A DNA stretch of 32,020 nt, taken from CAYLNC01 sp964534415. Lineage in GTDB: Bacteria > Patescibacteriota > Minisyncoccia > Phycocordibacterales > JAACPR01. The notes below the pieces were generated by a model. It was not told where the DNA came from, did no database searches, and saw only the letters and a list, made by a program, of their open reading frames with translations. Of this stretch, positions 15,588 to 22,051 are shown in pieces. Numbering within the stretch: the stretch's first letter is position 1; each line of letters opens with the position of its first letter. The position numbers were made by a program, and so were the translations under genes. The stretch covers positions 1-32,020 of the forward strand of contig CAZHOL010000007.1 of assembly GCA_964534415.1 (NCBI GenBank). Direction: 5' to 3'.

Positions 15588-16169
15588 ATGGATACGCAAC
15601 TTATCGGCAAAATCGTTGCTTTGGTTTTGTTGGGTTTTTTCTGGATAGGCCGTCTTGCTTATTCAGCATTTAAGGGGAAGAGAATCAAAAGCAATGTACT
15701 TTCAGAGATAGTTTCTGGAAGATTTATAATCTCAGCTACTGTATACTTGATTTTTCCGATTGCGATTGTATTTAATATTTACCCCGCACATCTATTTAAT
15801 GTCGCCTCTGTGATTAGCGTTGCGCAGGTTATTATCGGAAGTGTCATTATTTTATTAGGATTGTCATTTATGATTTTGGCGAGAATCCATCGAGAATCTG
15901 ATTGGGGCTTTATGGGTGATTCTGCAGGCGAAATATTGTTTACAAAAGGTATATATTCGATAACACGGCATCCATATTATATCGGAGCTATTCTTTTCGC
16001 TGTGGGCGTCTACATAGTTTTGAATAGTTGGTTAATACTTTCATTATTTCCTACTTCTATCTTTGTAAATAATGTAATAAAAAAAGAAGACTCATTTCTT
16101 AAAAATCAGTTTGGTGATTTATGGATAGAATATTCTAGGAAGGTTGGAATACTACCCTGGTTTAAGTAA
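15588..16169 (+). CDS. Isoprenylcysteine carboxyl methyltransferase-family membrane protein
   Basis: 193 aa with about four to five membrane segments (about 8-25, 45-65, 75-100, and a re-entrant pair at 125-155). The C-terminal half carries the ICMT/PEMT-like SAM-binding signature: GIYSITRHPYYIGA, then KEDSFLKNQFGDLWIEYSRKVGILPW, where R-H-P and E-E/D-x-x-L positions contact S-adenosylmethionine. Such bacterial proteins methylate small or lipid substrates at the membrane; the true substrate is not known. It starts three bases after gyrB, so it is cotranscribed, and it ends at a bidirectional terminator. Confidence 0.85.
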   Translation: MDTQLIGKIVALVLLGFFWIGRLAYSAFKGKRIKSNVLSEIVSGRFIISATVYLIFPIAIVFNIYPAHLFNVASVISVAQVIIGSVIILLGLSFMILARIHRESDWGFMGDSAGEILFTKGIYSITRHPYYIGAILFAVGVYIVLNSWLILSLFPTSIFVNNVIKKEDSFLKNQFGDLWIEYSRKVGILPWFK

Positions 16170-16197
16170 CAAAAAACCGCCGAGTGGCGGTTTTTTG
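16170..16197. terminator. Bidirectional terminator between convergent genes
   Basis: A perfect 12-bp stem (16170-16181 with 16186-16197), loop GAGT, with A6 on one side and T6 on the other. It starts on the base after the methyltransferase stop and ends one base before the complement of the opposite stop, so it serves both strands. Confidence 0.93.
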
Positions 16198-16198
16198 T

Positions 16199-17482
16199 TT
16201 AGTCTTCGACTTCTAGAGTATCGGTCTCGTCGTTATTGTCTTCGTCCTCTTCGTCAACGTCGTCGTCAGAATCAACTACTAACTTCATTCTGAATTTACC
16301 AATGTCTGGGTTATTAAATTTAACTGTAATTGTTGTGCTTTGACCAGGTCTCAATGATGGTTGATCTTTTGATTCGTAATCATCACCATCGTCAGGAGTG
16401 TTTTCAATTTGGAATCTCCATGTGCCAGTAGATTCGCCGCCGACATTTTTCACAATGAATCGAACCGCTGCGTCATCGCTATCGTCGATTGTGTCATCTT
16501 CACGGAAGCTTGATCCATTCATGCGACCAACTTCAAATGAAACAATTTCAAGATCTGCATCGTCGTTTGAATTGTAATCGTCATCATTGTCATTATCAAC
16601 AACTGTACCAGTAACTCTAGATGTGATTGTATTGTTGTTATCGTTTGTTTCTCTGATTAGGTTTGATGGATCAATTTGAATTCGAACATCTCCAGTTCTC
16701 ATGCCGTTGAATCGTAGTGTAAATCGAACTGCGTCGCCGGGGTTGAGTGAAATTTGTGCAGGTGAGAGACTTGTTTCTTTGTCTGGAGTTGTGTATGCGA
16801 AATACCACATGCCAGTTGCACCGTTCCCAATGTTTGAAACCGTGAATGAAATGATTCCATTTTCAACTACTACCAAGTTTGATAAGAGTAGATCGGGGAT
16901 TCTAGGAATATTTGAAGTAACAGTTGTGGGCTTTGTGACTGTTGTCGATACATTTTCTGTTTTGATGATAGTTGCCGTACTTGCGAGATCTGCATCTTTT
17001 TTGTTAGTCACAGAAATTTTTGTATTTCCATCGGCCAAAACTTTACCAGATTCATTTACGTATTTAATGTATAAAGGCAAATCAACCAAAATGTTTGATT
17101 TCGTTAAAGTTGGAGTGACTTCTATTGATTGGATGTCAGAAGACAATTTGTATGGAGTGTTACACAAAAGTCTCTTGGTACCATCGACAAAATTTGCTGA
17201 GACCTGAAGACTGTCGACACAGTTATATCGCACCTCGAATGAACCTGTCTCGGAATTTGCGTAATCCCAAAAGACAGCAGTTGTTTCTCCTGACTTTAGA
17301 TCAGAATCGTTCACTTCCATATCGATAGTTTTGTCCTGGAAAGGGGATTTGATTGCTGTCCCTACGCTAGCAAATCCAGAAAATAATCGTGGAACAATTT
17401 TGACTACAGCAAAAGCCAAAATGATCACAACGATCAGTATTCCCAAGATAAAAAGCCCCTTTGTAAATATATTTTTTAACAT
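16199..17482 (-). CDS. Surface protein with N-terminal anchor and CARDB-like domains
   Basis: 427 aa. Residues about 8-31 are a membrane anchor (GLFILGILIVVIILAFAVV) with little after it to suggest cleavage. An Ig-like domain follows (about 50-165), with two cysteines (RYNC and LLCN) that could form a disulfide outside the cell. A Thr/Val-rich linker leads to two CARDB-type beta domains (about 196-292 and 308-425). Each has the family features: PDLLLSNL or ADLEIVSFEV at the start, FTVSNIGNG or FIVKNVGG in the middle, the LNPGD/LRPGQ turn, then IDPSNLIRETNDNNN or VDSDDDVDEEDEDNN at the end. The C-terminus is very acidic (Asp/Glu runs), suggesting calcium or cation binding. Probably an adhesin or envelope scaffold. 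The Shine-Dalgarno AAGGAG lies unusually far, about 16 bases, from the ATG. Confidence 0.85.
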   Translation of the reverse strand: MLKNIFTKGLFILGILIVVIILAFAVVKIVPRLFSGFASVGTAIKSPFQDKTIDMEVNDSDLKSGETTAVFWDYANSETGSFEVRYNCVDSLQVSANFVDGTKRLLCNTPYKLSSDIQSIEVTPTLTKSNILVDLPLYIKYVNESGKVLADGNTKISVTNKKDADLASTATIIKTENVSTTVTKPTTVTSNIPRIPDLLLSNLVVVENGIISFTVSNIGNGATGMWYFAYTTPDKETSLSPAQISLNPGDAVRFTLRFNGMRTGDVRIQIDPSNLIRETNDNNNTITSRVTGTVVDNDNDDDYNSNDDADLEIVSFEVGRMNGSSFREDDTIDDSDDAAVRFIVKNVGGESTGTWRFQIENTPDDGDDYESKDQPSLRPGQSTTITVKFNNPDIGKFRMKLVVDSDDDVDEEDEDNNDETDTLEVED

Positions 17483-17517
17483 AATTTATTAAATTTAACT
17501 CCTTTTAATTCATTCGG

Positions 17518-17547
17518 ATTATATCACAACCATAGGTCGATTGTCAA
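17518..17547 (-). promoter_or_regulatory. Promoter of the CARDB surface-protein gene
   Basis: On the minus strand: TTGACA (17547-17542), an 18-base spacer, and TATAAT (17523-17518) with an upstream TG (extended). It lies next to a divergent promoter for the gene at 17639. Confidence 0.75.
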
Positions 17548-17555
17548 ATTTGTGT

Positions 17556-17584
17556 TTGACTATAATCACTAGGTGTGATATTGT
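17556..17584 (+). promoter_or_regulatory. Promoter of the gene cut by the N gap
   Basis: TTGACT (17556-17561), a 17-base spacer, and TATTGT (17579-17584) with an extended TG. It belongs to the same -35 class as the other small accessory genes. Confidence 0.55.
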
Positions 17585-17638
17585 GTTTTTTGGATTTTTT
17601 TCGTACAAACTTCAACAAAAACAACCTGGAGAATCAAC

Positions 17639-17963
17639 ATGGTACAAGAAATTGTCGACACTGTGAAAATTCGCATGGAAGATATCCCAGAGAACATGCA
17701 TTTTCTGGCAGAGAGACATCTCTGGGCGAATTACAAGCCGACAAATGGGATTCCAATTGGCTATGTTCATGATGAGATTCGAATCGTGTTGCCAGAGGTT
17801 TGCCATCCCGAGGACTGCAAATTTTTGGCGTGGCACGACCATCATTTTTATCTGCAACGGCTTGGGCAAAAGAGTCCGGCCGCTCAGATTCTTCAAATGA
17901 GTGGTGATCTTTTTCGCCCGATCGAGCCGATCAATTTGGTTTTCGGATTGATTTCGACCGCGA
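17639..17963 (+). CDS. Unknown protein, cut off by an assembly gap
   Basis: About 108 codons are readable before the N run; the 3' end is lost. The start is supported by TGGAG at 17627-17631, seven bases upstream of the ATG, and by a promoter. No family is recognised. The visible part is soluble, with short alternating strand and helix signatures: DTVKIRMEDIPENMHFLAERHLW, then VHDEIRIVLPEVCHPEDC with two cysteines, and the unusual aromatic/histidine cluster LAWHDHHFYL. Cys and His at CHPEDC and WHDHH could bind a metal, which is speculation. Like the other Shine-Dalgarno-led genes here it stands apart from core operons. Confidence 0.55.
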
Positions 17964-18063
17964 NNNNNNNNNNNNNNNNNNNNNNNNNNNNNNNNNNNNN
18001 NNNNNNNNNNNNNNNNNNNNNNNNNNNNNNNNNNNNNNNNNNNNNNNNNNNNNNNNNNNNNNN
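17964..18063. other. Scaffold gap (100 N)
   Basis: Exactly 100 N, the conventional size for a gap of unknown length. Sequence on either side may not be truly adjacent at this distance; the end of the preceding gene is lost here. Confidence 0.98.
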
Positions 18064-18070
18064 AACCCAG

Positions 18071-18099
18071 TTGCTATTATTTCAATAATATAGTAGTCT
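18071..18099 (+). promoter_or_regulatory. Promoter of rpmG
   Basis: TTGCTA (18071-18076), a 17-base spacer, and TAGTCT (18094-18099), nine bases before the ATG. Confidence 0.5.
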
Positions 18100-18108
18100 A
18101 TTTGCAAT

Positions 18109-18261
18109 ATGTCACAAGATAAATTGATTACATTGAAGCACAAACCAACAGGTGAAGTTTACATGACACGCCGAAACAAGAAAAACGGTGAGAAATTGGA
18201 GTTGAAAAAATACAGCAAGAAATTGCGAAAGACTGTTGTTTTCAAGGAGGTAAAGAAATAA
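18109..18261 (+). CDS. rpmG: Ribosomal protein bL33
   Basis: A 50-aa protein. It reads MSQDKLITLKHKPTGEVYM, then TRRNKKNGEKLELKKYSKKLRKTVVF across two segments, ending KEVKK. The TRRNKKN and EKLELKKYS blocks and the final KE-K motif are diagnostic for bL33 of the large subunit. The zinc-binding cysteines of some bL33 forms are absent. It is a single-gene unit directly after the scaffold gap, and tRNA-Trp follows 49 bases later. Confidence 0.93.
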   Translation: MSQDKLITLKHKPTGEVYMTRRNKKNGEKLELKKYSKKLRKTVVFKEVKK

Positions 18262-18284
18262 TTTCACTATCTCTTTTTCTATTT

Positions 18285-18290
18285 TATGCT
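18285..18290 (+). promoter_or_regulatory. Possible -10 box of tRNA-Trp
   Basis: TATGCT followed by AG, the same sequence as at the tRNA-Gln promoter (31851-31858). The -35 region is weak. TAGAAT at 18290-18295 is an alternative. Confidence 0.4.
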
Positions 18291-18310
18291 AGAATCTATC
18301 CCAAGCAGTT

Positions 18311-18385
18311 GGGCTTATAGTTTCAATGGTAAAACATCAGTCTCCAAAACTGAGGTTCCAGGTTCGAGTCCTGGTGGGCCCGCCA
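18311..18385 (+). tRNA. tRNA-Trp(CCA), CCA end encoded
   Basis: 75 nt including the 3' CCA. The acceptor GGGCTTA pairs with TGGGCCC (two G-U pairs) and the discriminator is G, as expected for Trp. The anticodon stem TCAGT/ACTGA encloses CTCCAAA, with anticodon CCA. A36-A37-A38 would make it a MiaA substrate. Its last 17 bases before the discriminator recur at 18544-18560. Confidence 0.97.
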
Positions 18386-18429
18386 CAACAATCGCCGACT
18401 CCGAAAGGAGTAGGCGATTGTTTTGTTGT
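18386..18429 (+). terminator. Terminator after tRNA-Trp
   Basis: CAATCGCC (18389-18396) pairs with GGCGATTG (18413-18420), and ACTCC pairs with GGAGT around a GAAA tetraloop; a T-rich tail TTTTGTTGT follows. It starts directly after the encoded CCA. Confidence 0.85.
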
Positions 18430-18543
18430 GGCGAGGACCGGCAGGACGAGAAAGCCGGAGCCGAATCGTCCCGTGGAGCGAAGCGAACGGGCGACGGCGA
18501 GGTGGGGTCGCGGGTTTCGAGCGTAGCGAAGAAAACCTGTGAC
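18430..18543 (+). repeat. GC-rich island of three hairpins downstream of tRNA-Trp
   Basis: Three stem-loops follow one another: CCGGC/GCCGG (18438-18458), GTCCCGT pairing with ACGGG-x-GAC (18468-18495), and an 11-bp stem 18507-18517 with 18533-18543. The loops of the last two share a GAGCG-A/T-AGCGA core. The segment is far more GC-rich than its flanks, has no credible ORF, and is bounded by copies of the tRNA-Trp 3' end. It may be a small structured mobile or dispersed repeat. Confidence 0.55.
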
Positions 18544-18560
18544 CGAGTCCTGGTGGACCC
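18544..18560 (+). repeat. Partial copy of the tRNA-Trp 3' end
   Basis: A 17-base segment matching 18365-18381 (T arm 3' half and acceptor 3' strand) at 16 of 17 positions. The two copies are 179 bases apart in direct orientation, as expected for an attachment-site-like duplication or repeat-mediated insertion. Confidence 0.65.
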
Positions 18561-18570
18561 TCATTAATCT

Positions 18571-18600
18571 TTGACTTCAATATATTTTTAGTGTTAAATA
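18571..18600 (+). promoter_or_regulatory. Promoter of the 175-aa gene
   Basis: TTGACT (18571-18576), an 18-base spacer, and TAAATA (18595-18600). AATACT at 18597-18602 is an alternative -10. It starts ten bases after the tRNA-Trp repeat. Confidence 0.5.
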
Positions 18601-18607
18601 CTATCTG

Positions 18608-18646
18608 AAGCTCTTTACAACTAGCACTGTGCTGGTGGGGAGCTTT
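18608..18646 (+). promoter_or_regulatory. Leader hairpin before the 175-aa gene
   Basis: An outer AAGCTC/GAGCTT pairing encloses an inner ACTAGCA/TGCTGGT stem with a three-base loop. It ends about ten bases before the GGAGG Shine-Dalgarno sequence at 18655-18659. It may shield the 5' end or control ribosome access. Confidence 0.45.
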
Positions 18647-18663
18647 CTATCTATGGAGGTCAT

Positions 18664-19191
18664 ATGAAACAGGACAAAAGCACGCGAAGCCGTCCTAAAT
18701 CTAGAACCGTCGAGCGGCGCAAGATGACATCTATTCCTGGAGGAGATTTGGGGAATGTTGTCTTTGCATCATCAGTTCCTTTTGATTTAAATATGTTCAG
18801 TGATCCCAGAGTGGACATTGGACGTTCCTACAAACAATTGCATTTCCCGCATACAGTGAGTCAGATGAATATTTTCCGCCCTGCTCAAGTTGAACTTCTC
18901 AGATACGACGTTGCAGTGTCCAAGGGCCGTACATTTTTGGACATTTTTCATCTCGGTTGGTTTAATGTGCATGTAGCCCATACGGCAGATTGGCCGAGAA
19001 AAGTCGATAATGACTCGATCGTGGTACATTTCATTGGTATTCCAATGCGGTCGAAAGAATATCCTGATGATGAATTTTTCCCTCAAATGGAGTTTCGGCG
19101 GCAGCAGAAAGTTTGGGTACCCGCGTATTCGACGGCTGACGCTGTCCGTGCCAGTCGCTCCTTGCCTTGGCACTTGTTTGCTGTCATATGA
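18664..19191 (+). CDS. Protein of unknown function (175 aa)
   Basis: Not recognised. The start is fixed by a strong GGAGG at 18655-18659 just before the ATG. The first 25 residues are very basic (KQDKSTRSRPKSRTVERRK), which suggests nucleic-acid or ribosome contact or a disordered tail. The rest is soluble with aromatic-rich strands: TFLDIFHLGWFNVHVAHTADW, then DSIVVHFIGIPMRSKEYPDDEFF and FRRQQKVWVPAYS. No membrane segment. It ends in TGA, like the 66-aa gene and the 51-aa gene, and has its own promoter, leader hairpin and terminator. Confidence 0.6.
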   Translation: MKQDKSTRSRPKSRTVERRKMTSIPGGDLGNVVFASSVPFDLNMFSDPRVDIGRSYKQLHFPHTVSQMNIFRPAQVELLRYDVAVSKGRTFLDIFHLGWFNVHVAHTADWPRKVDNDSIVVHFIGIPMRSKEYPDDEFFPQMEFRRQQKVWVPAYSTADAVRASRSLPWHLFAVI

Positions 19192-19207
19192 ATGTAATTG
19201 TGAAGCC

Positions 19208-19246
19208 CCACACGTCGTCTAGGAAACGGCGTGTGGTTTTCTTTTT
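19208..19246 (+). terminator. Terminator of the 175-aa gene
   Basis: CCACACG (19208-19214) pairs with CGTGTGG (19230-19236); CGT/ACG pairs inside. Followed by TTTTCTTTTTT. It lies just before the 3' end of the convergent miaA. Confidence 0.85.
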
Positions 19247-19247
19247 T

Positions 19248-20132
19248 CTAGGATTTTTCGTTCACTATTTCAAAAATATCCTTATCATTTGGTTGAAACC
19301 AATTTATTCTTTTGTCTCTCTTGAACCAAGTCATTTGTCTCTTTGCAAACTGTAAACTTTTTATATGAATTTGTTCAATCATTTCCGTACGCGAAATTTT
19401 TTTTTGCAAAAATTGCGCGATGTATCTATATTCGAGTCCAAATGATTCAAGGCGCTTCCAACTCAACCCTGCATCATGCAATTTTTGAACTTCCTTTATC
19501 ATTCCTTTTTTAATTCGTTTCGTTAGGCGCGCCAGAATCTTTTGGGAAAGTTCATCGTGGGGAAGGGATAGCCCGATTTGAATGCAATCGTATTTTGGCT
19601 CGCTCTTGAGTTTCGGAATTTTGCCGAGCGCTTCGGCAATTTCAATTGCGCGAACTAGTCGAGCAGGATTTTTCACATCAATCTCGGCGAATCTATCCGG
19701 ATCTTTCTTCTTTAAAATGTTTTGCAATTCGGCGACAGACATTTTTTCGAGGCGACTGCGTAACTTTGGATTAGGGGGGACTTCAGGAATGACAATTCCA
19801 TCGACAATTGATTGAATATAGAAACCTGTGCCACCGACTAGAATTGGCAATTTGCCCTTGGCGAGAATTTTTTCTATCGCTCGCTCGGCATCTCGTTTAA
19901 AATTAGAGACATTGTAAATTTTCTTGGGAGAACAAACATCGAGCAGATGATGAGGTACTCCGCGCATTTCTCGTTTAGTAATTTTGCCGGACCCCAAATT
20001 CATTCCTTTGTACACCTGACGTGAATCGGCAGAGACAACTTCACCATTAAAACGGTGAGCGATTTCTACACCCAAATCGCTTTTGCCAGTCGCAGTTGGA
20101 CCGAGAACCACAACTATTTTTGGTAACTTCAT
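19248..20132 (-). CDS. miaA: tRNA dimethylallyltransferase
   Basis: 294 aa. MiaA adds a dimethylallyl group to N6 of A37 in tRNAs that read UNN codons. The P-loop GPTATGKS is at residues 11-18. The SADSRQVYKGMNLGSGK region (34-50) carries the catalytic Asp and the DSRQ-Y motif. HHLLDV, GGTGFYIQ (100-107) and NPARLVRAIEI are family signatures, with the C-terminal swinging domain ending near QMTWFKRD. Its ATG lies only four bases (CAAA) after the 3' end of tRNA-Leu(CAA) on the same strand, without its own promoter or Shine-Dalgarno sequence, so it is probably cotranscribed and released by tRNA 3' processing as an almost leaderless message. Confidence 0.96.
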   Translation of the reverse strand: MKLPKIVVVLGPTATGKSDLGVEIAHRFNGEVVSADSRQVYKGMNLGSGKITKREMRGVPHHLLDVCSPKKIYNVSNFKRDAERAIEKILAKGKLPILVGGTGFYIQSIVDGIVIPEVPPNPKLRSRLEKMSVAELQNILKKKDPDRFAEIDVKNPARLVRAIEIAEALGKIPKLKSEPKYDCIQIGLSLPHDELSQKILARLTKRIKKGMIKEVQKLHDAGLSWKRLESFGLEYRYIAQFLQKKISRTEMIEQIHIKSLQFAKRQMTWFKRDKRINWFQPNDKDIFEIVNEKS

Positions 20133-20136
20133 TTTG

Positions 20137-20220
20137 TGCCGAGAGAGGGACTTGAACCCTCACATCCTTTCGAACTCACGATTTTGAGTCGTGCGCGTCT
20201 ACCAATTCCGCCATCCCGGC
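20137..20220 (-). tRNA. tRNA-Leu(CAA), no encoded CCA
   Basis: 84 nt on the minus strand. The acceptor GCCGGGA pairs with TCTCGGC (one G-U), discriminator A. The anticodon stem CACGA/TCGTG encloses CTCAAAA, with anticodon CAA reading UUG. It has the long variable arm expected for Leu. Positions 36-38 are AAA, the recognition triplet of MiaA. The 3' end is followed by CAAA and then the miaA ATG. Confidence 0.97.
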
Positions 20221-20237
20221 AAATCTTCAATGTGAAC

Positions 20238-20265
20238 AGTGTATCAATTTTTCAATTAAAATCAA
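20238..20265 (-). promoter_or_regulatory. Promoter of tRNA-Leu-miaA
   Basis: On the minus strand: TTGATT (20265-20260), a 16-base spacer, and TACACT (20243-20238). It is divergent from the parB promoter. Confidence 0.55.
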
Positions 20266-20267
20266 TA

Positions 20268-20276
20268 TGCTATAAT
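20268..20276 (+). promoter_or_regulatory. Extended -10 promoter of parB
   Basis: TGC TATAAT, ending eight bases before the parB ATG at 20285. No Shine-Dalgarno sequence. Confidence 0.65.
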
Positions 20277-20284
20277 TGTGAGAT

Positions 20285-21262
20285 ATGGAGCAATCAGTTT
20301 TTCAAAATAACGCCGTCTTTTTTATTGAAGTCGACAAAATCAAGCCGAACCCTTATCAACCTCGTCGAGAATTCGACATTGCACGCCTGAATGAATTGGC
20401 GGATTCGATTCGCATGTATGGAATTCTCCAACCTCTTGTCGTGACTCGCAAAGAAATTATCAAAGATGACGGTGGCATTTCTACTGAATATGAATTGATT
20501 GCTGGAGAGCGCCGATTGCGAGCTTCAAAAATTGCGGGGCTGAAAGAGGTACCTGCACTTATTCGAACTGCCGCCGACGACGAGAGAACAAAATTGGAAT
20601 TGGCCATTATTGAAAATCTCCAGCGTGAAGATTTGAATGCGGTCGATCGAGCTTTGGCTTTCCAACAGCTAGCGGAAAAATTTGGATTCACTCATAACGA
20701 AATTGGAAAGAAGGTCGGTCGCAGTCGAGAATATGTCTCAAACACAATTCGATTGCTCATGTTGTCGGAGGAAATTCTGAACGCTTTGCGCGACAAGAAA
20801 ATATCAGAAGGCCACACACGACCGCTGTTGATGTTGATTGATCGTCCCGAAGAGCAAATGGTTTTGTTCAAGGAAATTATGTTGCGAAAAATGTCTGTGC
20901 GCGAGGCCGAGAGAATTTCTCGCAAGGTTGCATACGACAAAGTCCGCAAGTACGACAAAACGATGGATCCTGAAATTATTGAGTTCGAGGAGAAGGCCAG
21001 CACTAATTTGGGAACTCGTGTCCAAATCGAGCAGAAGGAAGTCGGTGGTGTTATCAAAATCAACTATTTCGATGCCGAGAGCTTGAAAAAAATTATGGAA
21101 ATTCTCGATCACACTATTTCATCTCAGGGTGAAGCCAAACCGCAAGAAACTCTAACAGAATATTTTGCAGGTGCGGAGAATGATGTTGACGCGGGTATTG
21201 AAAAACCGAAAGAGAGTGGGGAAGACGAGGATTTGTACTCGTTAAAGAATTTTAGTTTGTAA
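20285..21262 (+). CDS. parB: ParB/Spo0J-type chromosome partition protein
   Basis: 325 aa. The ParB N-terminal CTPase domain covers about residues 12-115: PNPYQPRREFD, SIRMYGILQPLVV, GERRLRASK (74-82, the CTP-binding box), and ENLQREDLN (110-118). The helix-turn-helix that binds parS lies about 125-175 (FGFTHNEIGKKVGRSREYVSNTIRLL). The rest is a linker and an acidic C-terminal part for dimerisation. ParB clamps load at parS and guide origin segregation with ParA, which is not next to it here. The promoter is divergent from that of tRNA-Leu-miaA. No classical parS palindrome was noticed in the window. Confidence 0.94.
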   Translation: MEQSVFQNNAVFFIEVDKIKPNPYQPRREFDIARLNELADSIRMYGILQPLVVTRKEIIKDDGGISTEYELIAGERRLRASKIAGLKEVPALIRTAADDERTKLELAIIENLQREDLNAVDRALAFQQLAEKFGFTHNEIGKKVGRSREYVSNTIRLLMLSEEILNALRDKKISEGHTRPLLMLIDRPEEQMVLFKEIMLRKMSVREAERISRKVAYDKVRKYDKTMDPEIIEFEEKASTNLGTRVQIEQKEVGGVIKINYFDAESLKKIMEILDHTISSQGEAKPQETLTEYFAGAENDVDAGIEKPKESGEDEDLYSLKNFSL

Positions 21263-21272
21263 TTTAGGTAAT

Positions 21273-21299
21273 AAAAAAGCCCAGCACAACGCGCTGGGC
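21273..21299 (-). terminator. Terminator of the nucleotidyltransferase gene
   Basis: On the minus strand GCCCAGC pairs with GCTGGGC (21293-21299 with 21279-21285) and is followed by TTTTTT (21278-21273). A second hairpin, GGAATCA/TGATTCC (21301-21320), lies between it and the stop codon. Confidence 0.88.
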
Positions 21300-21319
21300 G
21301 GGAATCACACGTTTGATTC

Positions 21320-21946
21320 CTATTCAACTTTCACATCAATCGCCTTGCAGAGTCGCGACAAATCGACCCTGTATTTCTTCTCGAGATAAGTAATGTCGGT
21401 TTCGACAAAAACCATTTTGCCACTGTCGAATCGCATGATTTTCTGCATGGCGTTCGGGAAGAAGTTCGGATCCATTTGCCTGTTGGCAATTCCATCGAAG
21501 ACCGTCGTATCGGTCAAAAATCTGGTAGGCAGAATCATTAGGTCGACCTTCGTGTTGAAAACCAATCTAATTTCGTCCTCGGTGTATCCTCCGTTCGGAA
21601 AACCAAACCAGTAGGTCAACAAACGATTCAGGTTGTTCGCAAGAACGCCGTATTCATATGAAAATGAATTCTTTTTCATGAAAGACCAGGAATAGAATCC
21701 GTGGTCAAACACAAACATGTCGATGTCGCCGACGTCGTCGTCTCCCCGGGCGAGAGAGCCAAACAAAATGATCTCATCGATTCGTGGGTTAAGTGCATCG
21801 TTGTCACGAGCTTGTGCAGCTCTGCGCACAGAACGTTGTGCAAAAAATCCGAGATCTTCGAAGGGTGTTGTTGCTACAATTTCAGCTCCAACGTGCAGAA
21901 GCTTGGCGATTGTATTGGCACTTTTTATTGCCGTTTCATTTTTCAT
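21320..21946 (-). CDS. Nucleotidyltransferase-domain protein (MNT-like)
   Basis: 208 aa. It has a minimal nucleotidyltransferase signature: GS at residues 63-64 (LFGSLARG), then D74-x-D76 (GDIDMF) and a third carboxylate D135 (KVDLMIL), all needed for metal-dependent NMP transfer. A helix-rich N-terminal part (1-50) precedes it, and about 70 residues follow. The spacing matches polymerase-beta-type stand-alone enzymes, which adenylylate proteins, tRNA or drugs, or act as antitoxins of HEPN toxins. No HEPN gene is next to it. GGAG precedes the ATG and the promoter is near-consensus, in contrast with the neighbouring core genes. It forms a one-gene unit. Confidence 0.82.
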   Translation of the reverse strand: MKNETAIKSANTIAKLLHVGAEIVATTPFEDLGFFAQRSVRRAAQARDNDALNPRIDEIILFGSLARGDDDVGDIDMFVFDHGFYSWSFMKKNSFSYEYGVLANNLNRLLTYWFGFPNGGYTEDEIRLVFNTKVDLMILPTRFLTDTTVFDGIANRQMDPNFFPNAMQKIMRFDSGKMVFVETDITYLEKKYRVDLSRLCKAIDVKVE

Positions 21947-22002
21947 CGGGATCTCCTGTGAATTGTTTTATGTTGCTAGGGAAAGAACATTACTATATTT
22001 GT

Positions 22003-22031
22003 ATGATATCACATGTATGCGATTGTGTCAA
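22003..22031 (-). promoter_or_regulatory. Promoter of the nucleotidyltransferase gene
   Basis: On the minus strand: TTGACA (22031-22026), a 17-base spacer, and TATCAT (22008-22003) with an extended TG. It starts about 20 bases beyond the topA stop codon. Confidence 0.8.
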
Positions 22032-22051
22032 ATTTAGGAGATATCGTGTTA

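Noticed and set aside
17964..18063. N run as a biological feature
   Set aside because: It is a standard 100-base scaffold gap.
18286..18567. ORFs of 60-90 codons on both strands over tRNA-Trp and the hairpin island
   Set aside because: They run through the tRNA and its terminator and have no ribosome site; GC-rich sequence makes long open frames likely by chance.
20133..20284. parS site near parB
   Set aside because: No palindrome like TGTTTCACGTGAAACA was found around parB; a diverged site cannot be excluded by eye.
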